NCBI RefSeq assembly: GCF_029227915.1
Contig: NC_079884.1
Span: 22,568,001-22,632,000, forward strand
Direction: 5' to 3'
DNA: 64,000 bases
From: Hydractinia symbiolongicarpus
Taxonomy: Eukaryota; Cnidaria; Hydrozoa; Anthoathecata; Hydractiniidae
Shown: positions 32,140 to 44,117 of the stretch, one piece after another
How the letters are laid out: the number at the start of each line of letters is the position of its first letter
How positions within the stretch are numbered: the stretch's first letter is position 1
Notes under the pieces: model-generated
Told to the model about the DNA's origin: nothing
The model's database searches: none
The model's input: only the letters and a program-made list of their open reading frames with translations
Program-made: the position numbers and the translations under genes

Positions 32140-34676
32140 TCAACAGTCATCCTTTAACTTTTTACCAGTTCTTAACCTTTCCAGAAAATATAAAGGTGTA
32201 AATTTATTTTTAAAATATTTCAAATAATCAAGTTCCGATCGCTCCAATTTGTTACAAAAACATTTCGGTTTATTTAAGAACATCTCTGGTGGTTCTTCCT
32301 TAAGTTCTCTCAACATTTCAATAACTTCGTAATAATTTTCTGCCGTCGTATTTCTGCAGTATGTCGTCAATAAGTTATTTAACGTGCGAAATATTAGGAG
32401 TTTTTCTTGAAACTTATCCTGGTCTTGTAATGCTAGAATATTTTCCAGTTTCTTTCTGAAATGCTCGTACAAAATCACGTCAAGGTTACTCCAGTTTCTA
32501 ATTTTCTTCAGCAATTCTTTTTTTCTTTTCTTTTGTTGTTTATGCAGCTTGTGATTTACTAACTTCTTCATATAAACAATGTCCATATAATTCCAACACA
32601 TTAGCTGTTTTAGTAACAGCAAACTTTCGTCAAATTTTTCAGTGATCAAAACCAGATGAAATGCTCGATCAATGTATGTTACAAAATCTTGGAAACTGTT
32701 TTTTACGATTCGCTTCTTGAACCTTTGAAAATTTAAATCGAATGTCATTCCATTTTTTAATAAATTTTCTAGCATGAACAACTTTCGCCACATTCTTGAT
32801 TTGAATTGTCTATAGTAGCTTGAAGTATTAGCAAAAAAATGTTCAACAGGGTCTTCACCGGGCGGAATCTGGTAAATCTTTGTAAAATTCTCGTAATGAA
32901 ACAAAGAATATATTTGTTCTACAGGATCTCGAAGAATAGTGATCAAACGAAATCCAGATTTCATAGCTTTGACTAATTCCTTTCGATTCAATACAGAATG
33001 ATTGCATAACACATTGGCACGTTTATCTTTCAATCGTGATTGGTCTACTGCAGCAAGTGTAAAAGACGACGGCCAATTAAATCTCGTATCTCCATTCGGA
33101 ACTGCTATATCCAAATTATTGATGTCAGCAAATCTGTTTAAGATACTTGTGACGGTACTACTTGCTGTTTTATGCGTCTTCAGGAATGCAATGTTGATTT
33201 CTTTGGTCAAACATTCCCGCTTTTCTTTCCTACAAAAAATAAGATTGATTTGTATTTTTGATGTCAATGGTAACTTTGGTTCTTTTATAAGAAAAGGAAT
33301 AAGACTTGAACCGACAATAAATATGCAGTATACGCAACAATAATACGATGCATAGAGTATTGTTTGGGGGGTTTCCACGTGAACGAATGTACTCGATCGA
33401 TCGAATTTGCCCATGCGCAATGAATTTTTACCTTTCCTTGTTCCATCGACATCGATGGAGTGGTCGACGTTGATCGATTTGAAAGGTAGGATTGATTTTT
33501 ACTTTTTCATCGGTCGATTCAATTTCAACAAACCAGTTTCCTTTTTACATGACCTCGTGATCAAAACATTAAAAAAACGTTGCGAAGATGAAATCAAAAC
33601 ATTTATTATGAATAATTTTTCCGTGATGTTGATAAAGTTTTGAAAGAAATATAAAAACACAAAAGATGTAAAGGACGTTCGGAACAATTATACGTTCATT
33701 AGAAGCGTATTGCTTTGATTTCGGCTTGAACTGTGCGTTCTTTATGAGAACGAACCATTTTTTGTAACTAAAATTTCTTATGGCTACACTTCCTCGCAAA
33801 TATTATTAAGATCACAATTTAAAAGCTGCTTCTCAGTTTGTGTGATGACTTTCCCTCCAACAGTGTACATCAGTCACATTAACATTGAAAATAGAAGAAA
33901 GGGAAGGCAGTTTCCGAATTTTTGTGACTGATTGTAGATGTCTTTGCTGTTTATTAAATTTCACCCTCAAATTATCCGCACTAAGACATTAATCTTTAAT
34001 TAAACCTGAGAGTACTTAAAAAAGATGACAGGTCATTACTTCGAACTTGTTGCGACGCCATTAGATGTAGGTTAAAGAATAAACTCTGCAAGGACATAGT
34101 ATATGTGTTGATCATTTTGACATCAAACCATTGTAGCACTTCTAAAAAAAAAGCTATCGAGCTCATTACATACCATTTTTCATCAGTTTGGACATCGAAT
34201 GGATCCGTATCAGGCTGTTCTATTCTATTCTGGTGTATTAGTTCATTCTCGAGATTGTATCTGCGACACTCCCACCATTCGATTAACCAATTTACGCAGA
34301 AAAGAAAACATAAAGCAACACCTAAAAAACATCTTTAAATAATTTGTTTGGCAAAGTATAGTCAACAGGCCATATTACATAGTTTTTAAAGTGGAAAGTC
34401 TAAATTCTCTACGTTCTTTTCCACACGTTTTATTTCTTAGGCAAAAAAAATGAAGAACATTAGATCACAACCCTCACCCTCTGCCCCCAAGGTCTGCAAA
34501 AACAAAACTTAAAAAGAGGTTGTCATTAAGTGAGTAAAGAATTATTTTGTATGCTCTAAAGTTTTTTTAGATTGAGAATTTACTATTACGCACAGATGTT
34601 AAGATTTTAAAAGAAATAAACGAGAAAAACAATCATAACTTAAAAATCACTTACATACTGCTTTCAACTTCCTCAT
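32140..34676 (-). CDS. Galactose-3-O-sulfotransferase family protein, copy 2
   Basis: Exons 34676-34655 (22 bases), 34321-34174 and 33229-32140, 419 residues. Donors GTAAGT and GTATGT; acceptors TTTTTTAG and TTTTTGTAG; the joins give Cys and Trp. The N-terminus is MRKLKAV, then a signal anchor VALCFLFCVNWLIEWW and a stem rich in Gln and Asp. The catalytic region has the same LKTHKTASSTV and RDPVEQIYSLFHY motifs as copy 1, including CNHSVLNRKELVKAMKSGFR unchanged. Compared with copy 1 it has an insertion (about six codons near 32790) and a longer C-terminus ending in KKLKDDC. The exon 3 frame runs on past its acceptor into the intron up to 33420 and even encodes a hydrophobic stretch there; I reject that start because the three-exon model matches copy 1 exon by exon. 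Confidence 0.87.
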
Positions 34677-35208
34677 ATTGTATTCTCTACTTGCAACTGT
34701 TTAATTTTTAATCCACTGCTTAGCTTTTTTAAAAATTTGAATCGTCCATCCCATGATTTTTGAATATTTTAAATAATATATGGGTTATAAATATTTCATC
34801 TCAAACTATCTAGCTATCCAGTTTATCATGTTGTCCAAAACAAGGTCACAAGCCTTGTCAACGTTTTTACTCATTCCATAATTAAGTTCTAAGTACACTG
34901 TTGTGTAACCCAATCTGGCAACAGAAGATTTTAAAAACCAACACCGATTGTGGAAAACACATAAATAAAATATGTGCCACGGCATTGTTATTTTTTATGT
35001 TATATTGTCATTTGTTTATACCCCCGTCCCAACCCACCTCTCCCTCCTTTACTTCTCGCATTCTACGGCACTGGATATGGGTATTTTATTGAACTTAGCC
35101 TTTCACAAACCGCTGGCGTATCCTCAAAAACGGAGATGGACGAGGTTGGAAATCAATTGGATGATCTAATTAAGCTATTTATGGATTGATCGTAATGTTG
35201 CTACATAA
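34677..35208. other. Upstream DNA of sulfotransferase copy 2
   Basis: AT-rich. Overlapping plus-strand frames at 34901-35189 have no splice support; the last (ending KTEMDEVGNQLDDLIKLFMD) looks protein-like but stays unassigned. Confidence 0.35.
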
Positions 35209-35885
35209 AGAACGGTTTCCACTCATTCGCTTTGGTAGCGCGAATGAGTCGCGCGAATAGGGCGACCAAGCGAATGCAGTTTCCACTTGACAACAAACAT
35301 AAACAAAAATGACTGAATATCGGAACAAGCATGTCAAACACGCGATGAAGTATTTTTCTAAGTTATGAATGCAGATGGCTTTTACTTACTTTATATGCTC
35401 TGCAGCGTGTGCCCCCCCCCCCCACACACACACCACACACACGTTTCCTTAATTCTTCTACAAACACTTCTTCATCCACAACACCATCATTATATTGTCC
35501 TTTACAGCTTCCAAATTCCTCAGAACTTTCAAGAACTTCCTCTTGTATATTTTGCGTACTTTGTTGTTGCGAATTATTTGGTTGTAATTGCGTCAGGAGA
35601 ACTTGGATTTGTTCTTGAGTAAGTTGCAGAAATTCCATCTCGTGTCCGTGTAAAAGACCCACATCTGCCATTATGATTTCAATGTTTTGAATTCTTGATA
35701 AATAACGGCTTCTGATTGGTTAAATTATTTTTTATTCGCTTGGTAGTTCAAAAAGTATGAACTTCTGGCGACCATTCGCGCGACCAACAGAAGGTTGCGT
35801 AAATGTTCAAAAATAGATTTTGCGCATGCTCAGATATCTATTTGCTAGAGTCGCGCGACTAAAGCGAATGAGTGGAAACCGGCCT
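35209..35885. mobile_element. Non-autonomous PIF/Harbinger-like element
   Basis: Terminal inverted repeats start AGAACGGTTTCCACTCATTC (left) and AGGCCGGTTTCCACTCATTC (right, other strand) and continue TTCGCTTT. TAA occurs on both sides (35206-35208 and 35886-35888), the 3-bp TWA-type duplication of PIF/Harbinger. The 677 bases hold GCGCGA-rich subterminal repeats, a poly-C/CA tract at 35413-35440 and one short frame. Confidence 0.78.
35363..35671 (-). pseudogene. N-terminal gene remnant inside the Harbinger-like element
   Basis: 102 codons from ATG (35671). The first part, MADVGLLHGHEMEFLQLTQE, followed by Gln-rich and acidic residues, reads like the start of a real protein; the end runs into a CA/poly-C tract. 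It is probably the first exon of a Harbinger protein (transposase or Myb-like partner) left after internal deletion. No catalytic residues are present. Confidence 0.4.
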
Positions 35886-35888
35886 TAA

Positions 35889-38800
35889 GATGATCTATTG
35901 TTAGCAATGTAAACCTAGTTTTTTGTTTATCTCTTTTATTTCTTCTCTAATTTAGCCATGCTGTGGTTTGTTATTTGACTCCACACGAAGTGCACCAGGG
36001 TGTACAGTCAATTATTTAAATCTATATAGCTACTTCATGATGGCTACTTGGCTACTGAAATAATTTTTTAGTTTAAATAACAAATCTTTTTTTGCATAAA
36101 TTAAGAGTAAATCTTGAATCAACTTTTTACCACAATCCTATATTGTCAGATTTCTTTTAAAAGATCATTTTAGACATTTTCTACCCCCTGGATTTGCGAT
36201 TTTCGCACTTATAACAATCTTGTTTTGTGTAAAAATTGTTCATCAAGCTCACGACCTTTTTTTGCTAGATACCTGTCGTTTAGGCTTTCTGTCTTCATAC
36301 AGCAGGTAACTATATTTTTGTGACTATATTTAGCAGGTGACTATATTTTTATAAAATCAATTAAAGCTTTTTTTATATACGTATATATATTTATTATAGT
36401 TATTTTATTTTATTTTTTTAAAATTTTATTATCGAGTGAGATAAAAGAGCGAATAACGTCACAATATAATTTACGACAGGACGTGAGTTAATATATTGTT
36501 AAATATTTAGCCACACTTGTTTTTGCGTTGTGCCGAGCTGGGGTTATTTAGCGAAAGGAAATCGAGCATCGTGCTTGATTCTTATTATGCTTGATTGCAA
36601 AAAGGGTTTTTTCAAAAAAGTATTCAGTTATGGGCATGCTGATATCTTACACATGAAATGCTTACCAATTGAAGAAAATCTCAGGATTTCAAAAAAGTAA
36701 GTAAGTAAGTAAGTTAGTAACAGGAAGTTTTACCGCCCTTGGGGATTCCATCCTAACAATTAGCTCTTCCTCCCCTCCGTTTGTAACCATGTTACATTGC
36801 TCTAACTTGCTTGCCTGCCACACAAGCCGGTTAGCGGTCAGTAGATGGCACCAAATGGGCTGACAAAACTGAAGTGCGCCAGAGTGGAGACTCGAACCTG
36901 AAACCTTATGACTACAAGTCAAACGGACAACAACTACACCATCTCCGCCTTAGGAGAAAACTCCACCATTTATGAAGCAAGTATTGTTTAGTATGTACAG
37001 CCAGCTGTTATTCCGTTGTGATTTTCTTACATCTCTCTTTCGTGTATCATTCGTAACGAAGTAGGAGTTTACTAGATATTTGACTGAAATGTTGGTTTTA
37101 ACATAACAAGGTTTTTTATCTGTGTTTCCTTTACGCTTTTTTGTACATAACATACTGATTTACAATAAGCCTGGTAGCAGACTACTAAAAATTCAAGAAC
37201 CACAAAAGTCGATGATTTTGTTATAAAAAAATTTACAGAACAGAAATTAAGAGTTTTCGCCATTGCTGTTTAATAACTTTTTTTGTAACATCTACTGACA
37301 TAGCTTTATTCGGGTTTAATCGACTAATTGAATCTAGGAGTGAGTATGACTTATTATTCTTTTCGAATTTAATTTGGCTATATAAACTTTTGGCACTTAA
37401 TATGCTATGGACGTTAATAAACTTTTAAAACTTAGCTATTCACAAGGCCCTTATTAAAAAAACGTGTGCTATAAAAGTAAATTGTTGAGCAGTGCGTTCA
37501 GGTTCTTATATACTGTAAATAATATTGATAATTCTTACTAATCTTTAAAAGATTTTCTCAACCAACTACCTAACATCTTTAAACTCCAGTTTGCTGGTAA
37601 TGACTACTTCACATAGATTTTATTTGTTTTGTGTTTTTTTCTTTATAGATCAAGAGTCAAACAAAGCTTCATTTTTTTAAAAAAGTGGTGAGGAATAACG
37701 AAATGAAGATGTGAGAGAAGGTTGAATGGATGAGTGTCTCCTACTCTAGAAGATCTCATCTAAAAATGGATCACAAATAGGAACACAGAAATGAAACAAA
37801 CATATTATGCGGATCAACAACAATCTCAAATTTTTGAAAAATTTGTGAATGTTATAAGGTTATATATGCATACACCATATACCTAGTTTTATTGGAATGT
37901 TAGTTATAAATTAGGCATTATATTATTACTATACTGACAAAATCATTATATTATTGCATCTGCATTCGTTGAACATCAAGTTTTATCTACGCAAGGTAAT
38001 TCAATATTTCACCAGGCGCAGCCGAGCAGATTATCATCCCACCAAAAGTGGGTAATTAGAATATCTGGTTAGTGCCCGCCCCAATTATTTAGAATAATTT
38101 TAACCAATCAAGTATAGTAATTGAGTTTAGTACAAAAGTATTTAATGCTTAAATAATTTCAATCACTGAATTCAACATGAAATTAGTTATGAATAACAGC
38201 AAAACAATAGTTTAGCTAGCACAAAACTTGAAACGGCGTTATAATAATTCACAATATGCCAATCGTTAGCCTGTGAAAAAACCTAACCCCTAGATTATCG
38301 TTCGCGGTACAAATTCCGGTCATTAGATTATCATCCGTTGTAGCTACATGTATATGGATCTTACCACAACGGTTGATTTCAAAGTGGCGAAGAAACCGTG
38401 CCCTCAAGATCTTCGTGTTACTCTCCATCCTTGCGATTTTCGAATAATAGTGTTGTAAAAGTCAACTTGATTGAATTTGTTATATTTTTGTTGTTATCTT
38501 TTAGAAAGAGAAACAGTTGTTAGCATTCTTTAAAATAAGTTACTGTCTGTAAAATATCAGTAATATAAAAACTTTGTTTTGACAATAAAACCAATACAAC
38601 ACAAATAGCCGTATTTGGGGAAAAATTCTATATAGCTTTTAGAAAGTCAATAATAAGTCTAAAAAAGATTGCTGCTGTCTCTTCTGGCTTTATATACAAT
38701 AATCTTGTATGTTTCTTTGCAATATTTAAAAGAATAAAGCTACCTAGCTTGTTTAAGAAAGTTTGAACTTTATTTTTATTAAAAAGCTTAATTTAATAGC

Positions 38801-38929
38801 AAGGCTAGTACTTTTATAGGATAAAATTATGGATGGAGAATAAGACATCGTTCGAGTTTATAAAGTGTTGGGATAATAAAGAGTTAGAGCAAAGATTGTC
38901 ATTAAAAAGAAGTCATTAAAAAATATCAA
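35889..38929. other. Repeat-rich intergenic DNA
   Basis: Apart from the SINE at 36690-36950 I find no gene. Words such as AGATTATC recur at about 38028, 38293 and 38325, suggesting an unrecognised repeat. Confidence 0.35.
36690..36950 (-). mobile_element. tRNA-derived SINE (tRNA-Thr-like head)
   Basis: Read on the minus strand from 36950: GGCGGAGATGGTGTAGTTG carries the A box, then ACTTGTAGT holds an anticodon-like TGT and GGTTCGAGTCTCC is a full B box. A body of about 170 bases follows, ending in a CTTA-type tail seen on the plus strand as (AAGT)n at 36696-36716. Confidence 0.78.
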
Positions 38930-40340
38930 AATAGTATAGGACCGAGTATCGATCCTTGCGGCACTCCACTTACAACATTAAAACTTGCTGATGTTCGATT
39001 GCCAACTTCAACAACTTGTGATCGGTTAAAAAGATAATCTGTAAACCACAGCAATTCTACATTGTCAACACCGTATGATGAAAGTTTTCTTCAGACTACA
39101 TCGTGACTGATCGTATCGAACGCTTTACTTAAATCCAGGAACAGCGCTCCAACTAACTTTCCGTTCTCGGCAGCTTGTCTTACTTCGTCAACAAGTAGTG
39201 TTGTTGCAAGATGTGTTGAACGTTTAGCTCTATAGCCAAATTGGGAGTCATTTAGTAATTTCTCATTTTCTAAAAATTCCATTAATTGTGTGTGTACTGC
39301 TTTTTCCAATAATTTAGAGAGTATTGGCAACACTGAAATTGGACGATAATTTTCAGGTTTGTTTGTGTCTTCTGATTTAAAAAGTGGGACGATTTTTGCT
39401 TGTTTCCATGCGTTCGGAACTGTACTGGAGCGTAAAGACTGGTTAATAATGTGTTGTAACGGAACAATTAAATGTTGCGCAAAATCTTTAAGCATTCCAG
39501 GAGGGAGTTCATCAAGCCCAGTGGATTTCTTTCTCTTTAATTTCTTTTTAAGAAAATCCTTAATAAAAACTTTAGACACATATTGAAAATTAAAAGATTT
39601 TCTAGTTCTGGAGCAAATGTGATTTGGCGGTTTCCAGATAAAGTTCTTCAATTTAAATGCGAATGACTTCAGATTATTTACGACTGTTGAAAAGTAATCA
39701 CGGAAGGCATTGGCGCGAGTTTGATTATCTTTCTCGTTATTAGACGCATTTTTTGTGTTAGCCTTTGTCGGAAATATAGTTTTCACTGCTTTCCAGAAAG
39801 CTTTGGGATTTGTGCGGTTTTCGTCTATTAAGTTCTTGTGATGTTTAGCCTTAGCGTTTTTTTGCATATTGTTGCATTTATTTCTTAAGTCCTTATATTT
39901 CCTCCAATCACTTGCACTGTTGCTTTTTCTAGCCTTTCGTAAAAGTTGATCACGCTGGTGATTTCAAGTTTTCGTTAAGCCAAGCGCATGGGCGACCTTT
40001 CACTCTTTTTTGAACGATCGGCGCATGTTTGTCGAAAATATCTTTTACAATACCATTAAATGTGTTAACAGCGTCATTAACGTTTGATAAAGATAATACC
40101 GGCAACCAATTCACTTGTTCAAAATCACGATTCATATTATCAGGATTGTATTTGGCATAATTTCTGGTTTTGACTGTTTTTGACGTGTACTTTTTGTTGT
40201 TTAATTTTCGTACGCAACCTACTAAATCATGGTCACTGAGACTAGTCGGTATGACGTCTTGTTCAGCGATTGGCCCAGGGTTGTTCGTTGCTATAATGTC
40301 GATTAGAGATTTTGTGTCCTGCGTTACACGCGTTGGTTTT
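38930..40340 (-). pseudogene. LINE-type retrotransposon fragment (endonuclease end plus reverse transcriptase)
   Basis: Several minus-strand frames in order form one broken polyprotein. 40340-39950 carries the end of an apurinic-type endonuclease (SLSDHDLVG, with the catalytic Asp/His pair). 39867-39091 carries a reverse transcriptase with ENYRPISVLPILSKLLEK, FGYRAKRST and FLDLSKAFDTISHDVV. After a stop and frameshift at about 39090 come VELLWFTDYLFNRSQVVEVG and VSGVPQGSILGPILF. The catalytic YADD box is missing because the copy ends near 38930. The type resembles Jockey/CR1-like LINEs. It is clearly dead. Confidence 0.85.
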
Positions 40341-40795
40341 TTAATTATATAAATTATAAATTATTATTATTTTAATTATAATTATTTTAATTATAAAAAA
40401 TTTAATTTAGCATGATTGCAACATGGTTGTATTTCCCTTTGTGCCGAGAATTTCACGAAAAAAAATAGCACTCTCGCAGTTTAATAAAATATAGGGAGAA
40501 AAAGTATTCGAAAATCAAAAATTTGAACAGGCTAACTATAACAATTTATTGCTTCAAAAAGAAATCCAAGATAAGAAGTTTGCTTTTTAATAAAATAATT
40601 TTTACAATACAATTCAAGTCCTTAAGGCGACCACTTCATAGTCTTCCCGGGATCGGAATAGAGGCTAAAATCTTCGAGAACGCTAATACCTCTTCGATTC
40701 TTGGTTTGATGGTTTTCTTCATTTTCGTCGTAGTCTTCTCTGTTTATTTCTTTTCGAGATTTTCGGTGCTGTTGAACTGCTTGCAGATTTTTTGT

Positions 40796-40836
40796 TTATT
40801 TGTTGTTGTTTTTCAATGAAAAACAACAACAAATAA
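40796..40836. repeat. Perfect 20-bp palindrome with one-base centre
   Basis: TTATTTGTTGTTGTTTTTCA (40796-40815), one A, then its exact complement (40817-40836). Confidence 0.88.
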
Positions 40837-41687
40837 CCTAGAGCCGAGACTGACTGGCTTCAAAATTTCTGACTAAAAATTGGTCAGGCCCACATATGTT
40901 TGATTCTAGTCGACAGTAAAAGCCTCACGGGATAACCTGGAGCCAAGACTGGCTAACACAGGTCAGGTCAACATAGGTTGATCCAGTTTCCGTTATGAGA
41001 AAACAAGGCGGAATATTTCGGTCTTCACATTCCGGGTAAATTCGAAAGAATTCGATTTCGATCCTCGGCATTTTTTTACTAGGTCGCGTGACAGGGTTGA
41101 CCTAGTCTGAATCCGCGCCTGTTCATGTCCATTTGGTATTTTTAGGCACTTCGACAAGGGTACCAACATCCTTATGACGAGTTCCTTTCTTTAATAAGCG
41201 CCTTGCATTTTATTTTACATGATTTATTTTCTGCTTAATGTTTTGTACCAGCAACAGTCATCATGGTTGTGAAACTTCAAAATGATAAACAGTGCTGACA
41301 TTTTTCTGAATGACATTAGAATCAGAAAGTCAAAACAAAACAGAAAACGAACAGTTGAGTTGTTCCACTAGTATTTGAATTGTTTAAAGCTCTAGACACA
41401 TGTCGTGGGGGTCAATAATAATATATTCGTTCAAGTTAAGGAGGTGTGCGAGTTATGGAAGAGAAAAGATTCTATGAGAGTTTAGTAGGAAACTTCCAAC
41501 GTACCAGTGACATCGTCCGAGTTAAGAAGAGGTTCGAGTTATGAAAAGTAGAGTTATGCAGATTCTGCTGTATCTTCCAAGGCTGTATCAAATAAGCCTA
41601 GAGAACATTTCTGTCATTTTTATTTGCATTTAAATGTCCAAAGATACATTTAGGATGATTTTAGATGTTGTTTTTGTTCTCAGTCCT
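40837..41687. other. Intergenic DNA with a diverged direct repeat
   Basis: CCTAGAGCCGAGACTGACTGG (from 40837, last base omitted in count) and CCTGGAGCCAAGACTGGCT (from 40934) are about 97 bases apart. No gene. Confidence 0.35.
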
Positions 41688-42736
41688 CAACCTCGTCCCC
41701 AGACCCATTTTTCTCTTTCTGACAATCTCGGACGGCGAGAAGAAATGACCCTGGGCCACACTGGTCAGTTCTGATATCTGATTGGTTTTTTAAGGTTCCG
41801 TTAATTATGAATATAAATAAATTTATGCGTAAAAAATTGAATAAGAACTGAAAAACAATAATGGCGACTAATTTTATGTACGAAAGGGACGCTGAAATGT
41901 TTATGTTCTGCTGGACTGAATTTATTTTTGTGAAAAATAAAATATTTGGCATTGTTATCTGACCGACACATGGTTGCGTTGATGACTCAATACTAGTATA
42001 ATACATAGCTACATTACAACCACGCCACTATAATGCCGGCGTGATAAAGCCTTTAATTTGGGTTTATAGAGGTTCACGTCAGCAATAATTCGCCCGCAAG
42101 ACAAAAATGAAATTAGAAAGACTGCATGTTCCTAAAAAAATTCTAAAAACTTAACTAGCTAGCTAGGTATCTTCAGTAATTTTAATCACAAAACCCTCCG
42201 GGAATTCTGTGACTTGGTAGCTAGCTATAGCTAGCTAAAAGTACTTTCACTTTTAACTATAACATAAAATGAAGATAGCTAAAAATCATAATTAAAAAAG
42301 TGTATAGCTACCTTGGTTTGCACAACCATTGTAGCTACAAAAGTACGTCTTGGACATTTGCTAGCTAGCTAGCCAGGTATAGATGGCTAAAAACTTTAAA
42401 ATAAGTATGTAATTAAAATTTGTATGTACCCAAAAAAAACGAAGGCAACACTGCAATCATATTTTCTCAAAGCAAAAACTCAAAACACTGTAGCTAATTT
42501 GTTTCTGATTAAAAATAAAACTCTATTCATGATTACGATCCAAGATTGTTTTGCATAAATTATAGCAATACGGTCTTCTCGGCTGTCCGTATGCAATTCT
42601 TAACAAAATGACCAAATTTTAAATAAATTAAAAATCAGCACTAATCGTGCTGATTTTAACCAGCCTGGCCCAGGGTCGTTTCTTCGCGCCGTGTCGGATA
42701 TCAAAAAAGCGAAAAATTGCCCTGGGAACAAGGTTG
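41688..42736. mobile_element. 1049-bp TIR element of the CTCGTCCCC family with exact 9-bp target duplication
   Basis: Left end CAACCTCGTCCCCAGACCC; right end on the other strand CAACCTTGTTCCCAGGGC. Homology between the ends runs about 80 bases inward, with GAGAAGAAATGACCCTGGGC matching GCGAAGAAACGACCCTGGGC. CTCAGTCCT flanks both sides (41679-41687 and 42737-42745). No transposase inside; the middle is AT-rich with many TAGCTAGC words (42150-42400). Confidence 0.82.
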
Positions 42737-42745
42737 CTCAGTCCT

Positions 42746-43317
42746 CATAATCTTTTCACCGCCAGCAGCTCGACTTTTGTGAAAGTCACGAAAGTCTAAA
42801 AGCAACAGCCCTTTTGTAGCCCTAATATACATAGAGACATCTTTGATAAATAAATCCAAGATTTCGCTGTCCTTAATATATATATATCGCATTTACTTTT
42901 TGTTATTTCGTGTGCCCGTGACACGACTATAATATTGCACAGAGACAGACAGACAACGGGTATTAATAATGTAGAAATTTGTAATTTGTATGTAAACAAT
43001 ATTTATATATTATTTATAGGCATGCAAGATATAATACCAGGTGAAGTTAAATTAATTCAATATGTTTTAAAAAAGCATTCCTCAGAACCATGTGCCTTTT
43101 TCACAGTTTGTGATGTGGTAGGTGATTAGGTGTATGTTGACGATGGAATGATGCTTGAAGGTGCATTCTAAGTGAGTTTAACGAATCTCCTTATACAGGG
43201 TAGTCACCAATTAGGTTTGAGTTACAAGCTTGGTTTAACATTCACGGCCCACGGCCTATGAAGCAAGGGTAAATTGGCCCATGTTTCAAATTTTGATATG
43301 TGATTGAAAACTCAACA
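42746..43317. other. Intergenic DNA
   Basis: Contains a short TA dinucleotide run near 42876 and no supported gene. Confidence 0.35.
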
Positions 43318-43441
43318 TCTCTTTAATAATAGCCGTATTTTGTCTGTCTGTCTGCGATAGGCGAGTCCCGTGGCGGAAACACGAAATGCGATATATAAAG
43401 GACGGGCGACCCCGTGGAATTTTCCACGGGTTAACGGCTAG
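43318..43441 (+). mobile_element. Short Helitron-like element, first of a tandem pair
   Basis: From TCTCTTTAATAATAGCCG (after A) to GTTAACGGCTAG, with the hairpin CCCGTGGAATTTTCCACGGG immediately before. 124 bases. Confidence 0.72.
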
Positions 43442-43443
43442 TC

Positions 43444-43624
43444 TCTCTTTAATAATAGCCGTATTTTGTCTGTGTGTCCGCGATATCCGTTTCCCGTAAC
43501 GGAATCACGAAATTTTTATAATGCACACCAATACCAAATGCGATATATTTTTGTCCACTTTGTTGCGACAGTTGAATTTAAAGGACGGGCGAACCCGTGG
43601 ATTTTTCCATGGGCTAACCACTAG
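43444..43624 (+). mobile_element. Short Helitron-like element, second of a tandem pair
   Basis: Again TCTCTTTAATAATAGCCG to AACCACTAG followed by T, with the hairpin CCCGTGGATTTTTCCATGGG. It starts two bases after the CTAG of the first copy. 181 bases. Confidence 0.72.
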
Positions 43625-44112
43625 TCCTTATAATATTACACGACCCGGCAAAAATCAAACAGAAACCATATGTTCTAACATATGTCGAATTCAATTTTAT
43701 TTTGCTGCAAATTTTAATGAATTCTCATAGTTTGGAATAGAAAAAGGTATATTATTTAAATTATTTATTAGTTTTAAGTTATTTGAATTCATGTTTCTTG
43801 TCAGACATATACGCATTTCAAACTGACTTGCTCCTTCACGGTAATGTAGTTTTTCGTTCTGATTTTTATTATATTTTCAGATCTAGGGTGGACACCAATG
43901 TAAGCTACTCCCTATATTGAACCTTTATTTTGTATTTGTTTTACTATCAGTCAAGGTTATTAAACAATTACTACAACGTTGTTGTCATATTTCCTTCCAG
44001 ATATTTTTCATTTTACCGTTTATCTGTTACCAGAGTTGATATGACATTGATAAAAATAAATATTTCTTCGCCAATAGTGATAAATATTTCTTAAACTACT
44101 ACTTTGAATTTT

Positions 44113-44114
44113 AG
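44113..44114 (+). promoter_or_regulatory. 3' splice site three bases before the start of the TauD-like gene
   Basis: TTTGAATTTTAG is followed by AAG and then ATG. Either a 5' untranslated intron ends here or a spliced leader is joined. Confidence 0.45.
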
Positions 44115-44117
44115 AAG

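Noticed and set aside
32140-33420. Single 426-codon frame for sulfotransferase copy 2 with its own hydrophobic N-terminus
   Set aside because: It reads through a conserved TTTTTGTAG acceptor into intron 2. The three-exon model matches copy 1 in exon number, phase and the 22-base first exon.
34901-35189. Three overlapping plus-strand frames
   Set aside because: No acceptor in the pyrimidine-rich segment and no homology recognised; the KTEMDEVGNQ tail may be chance.
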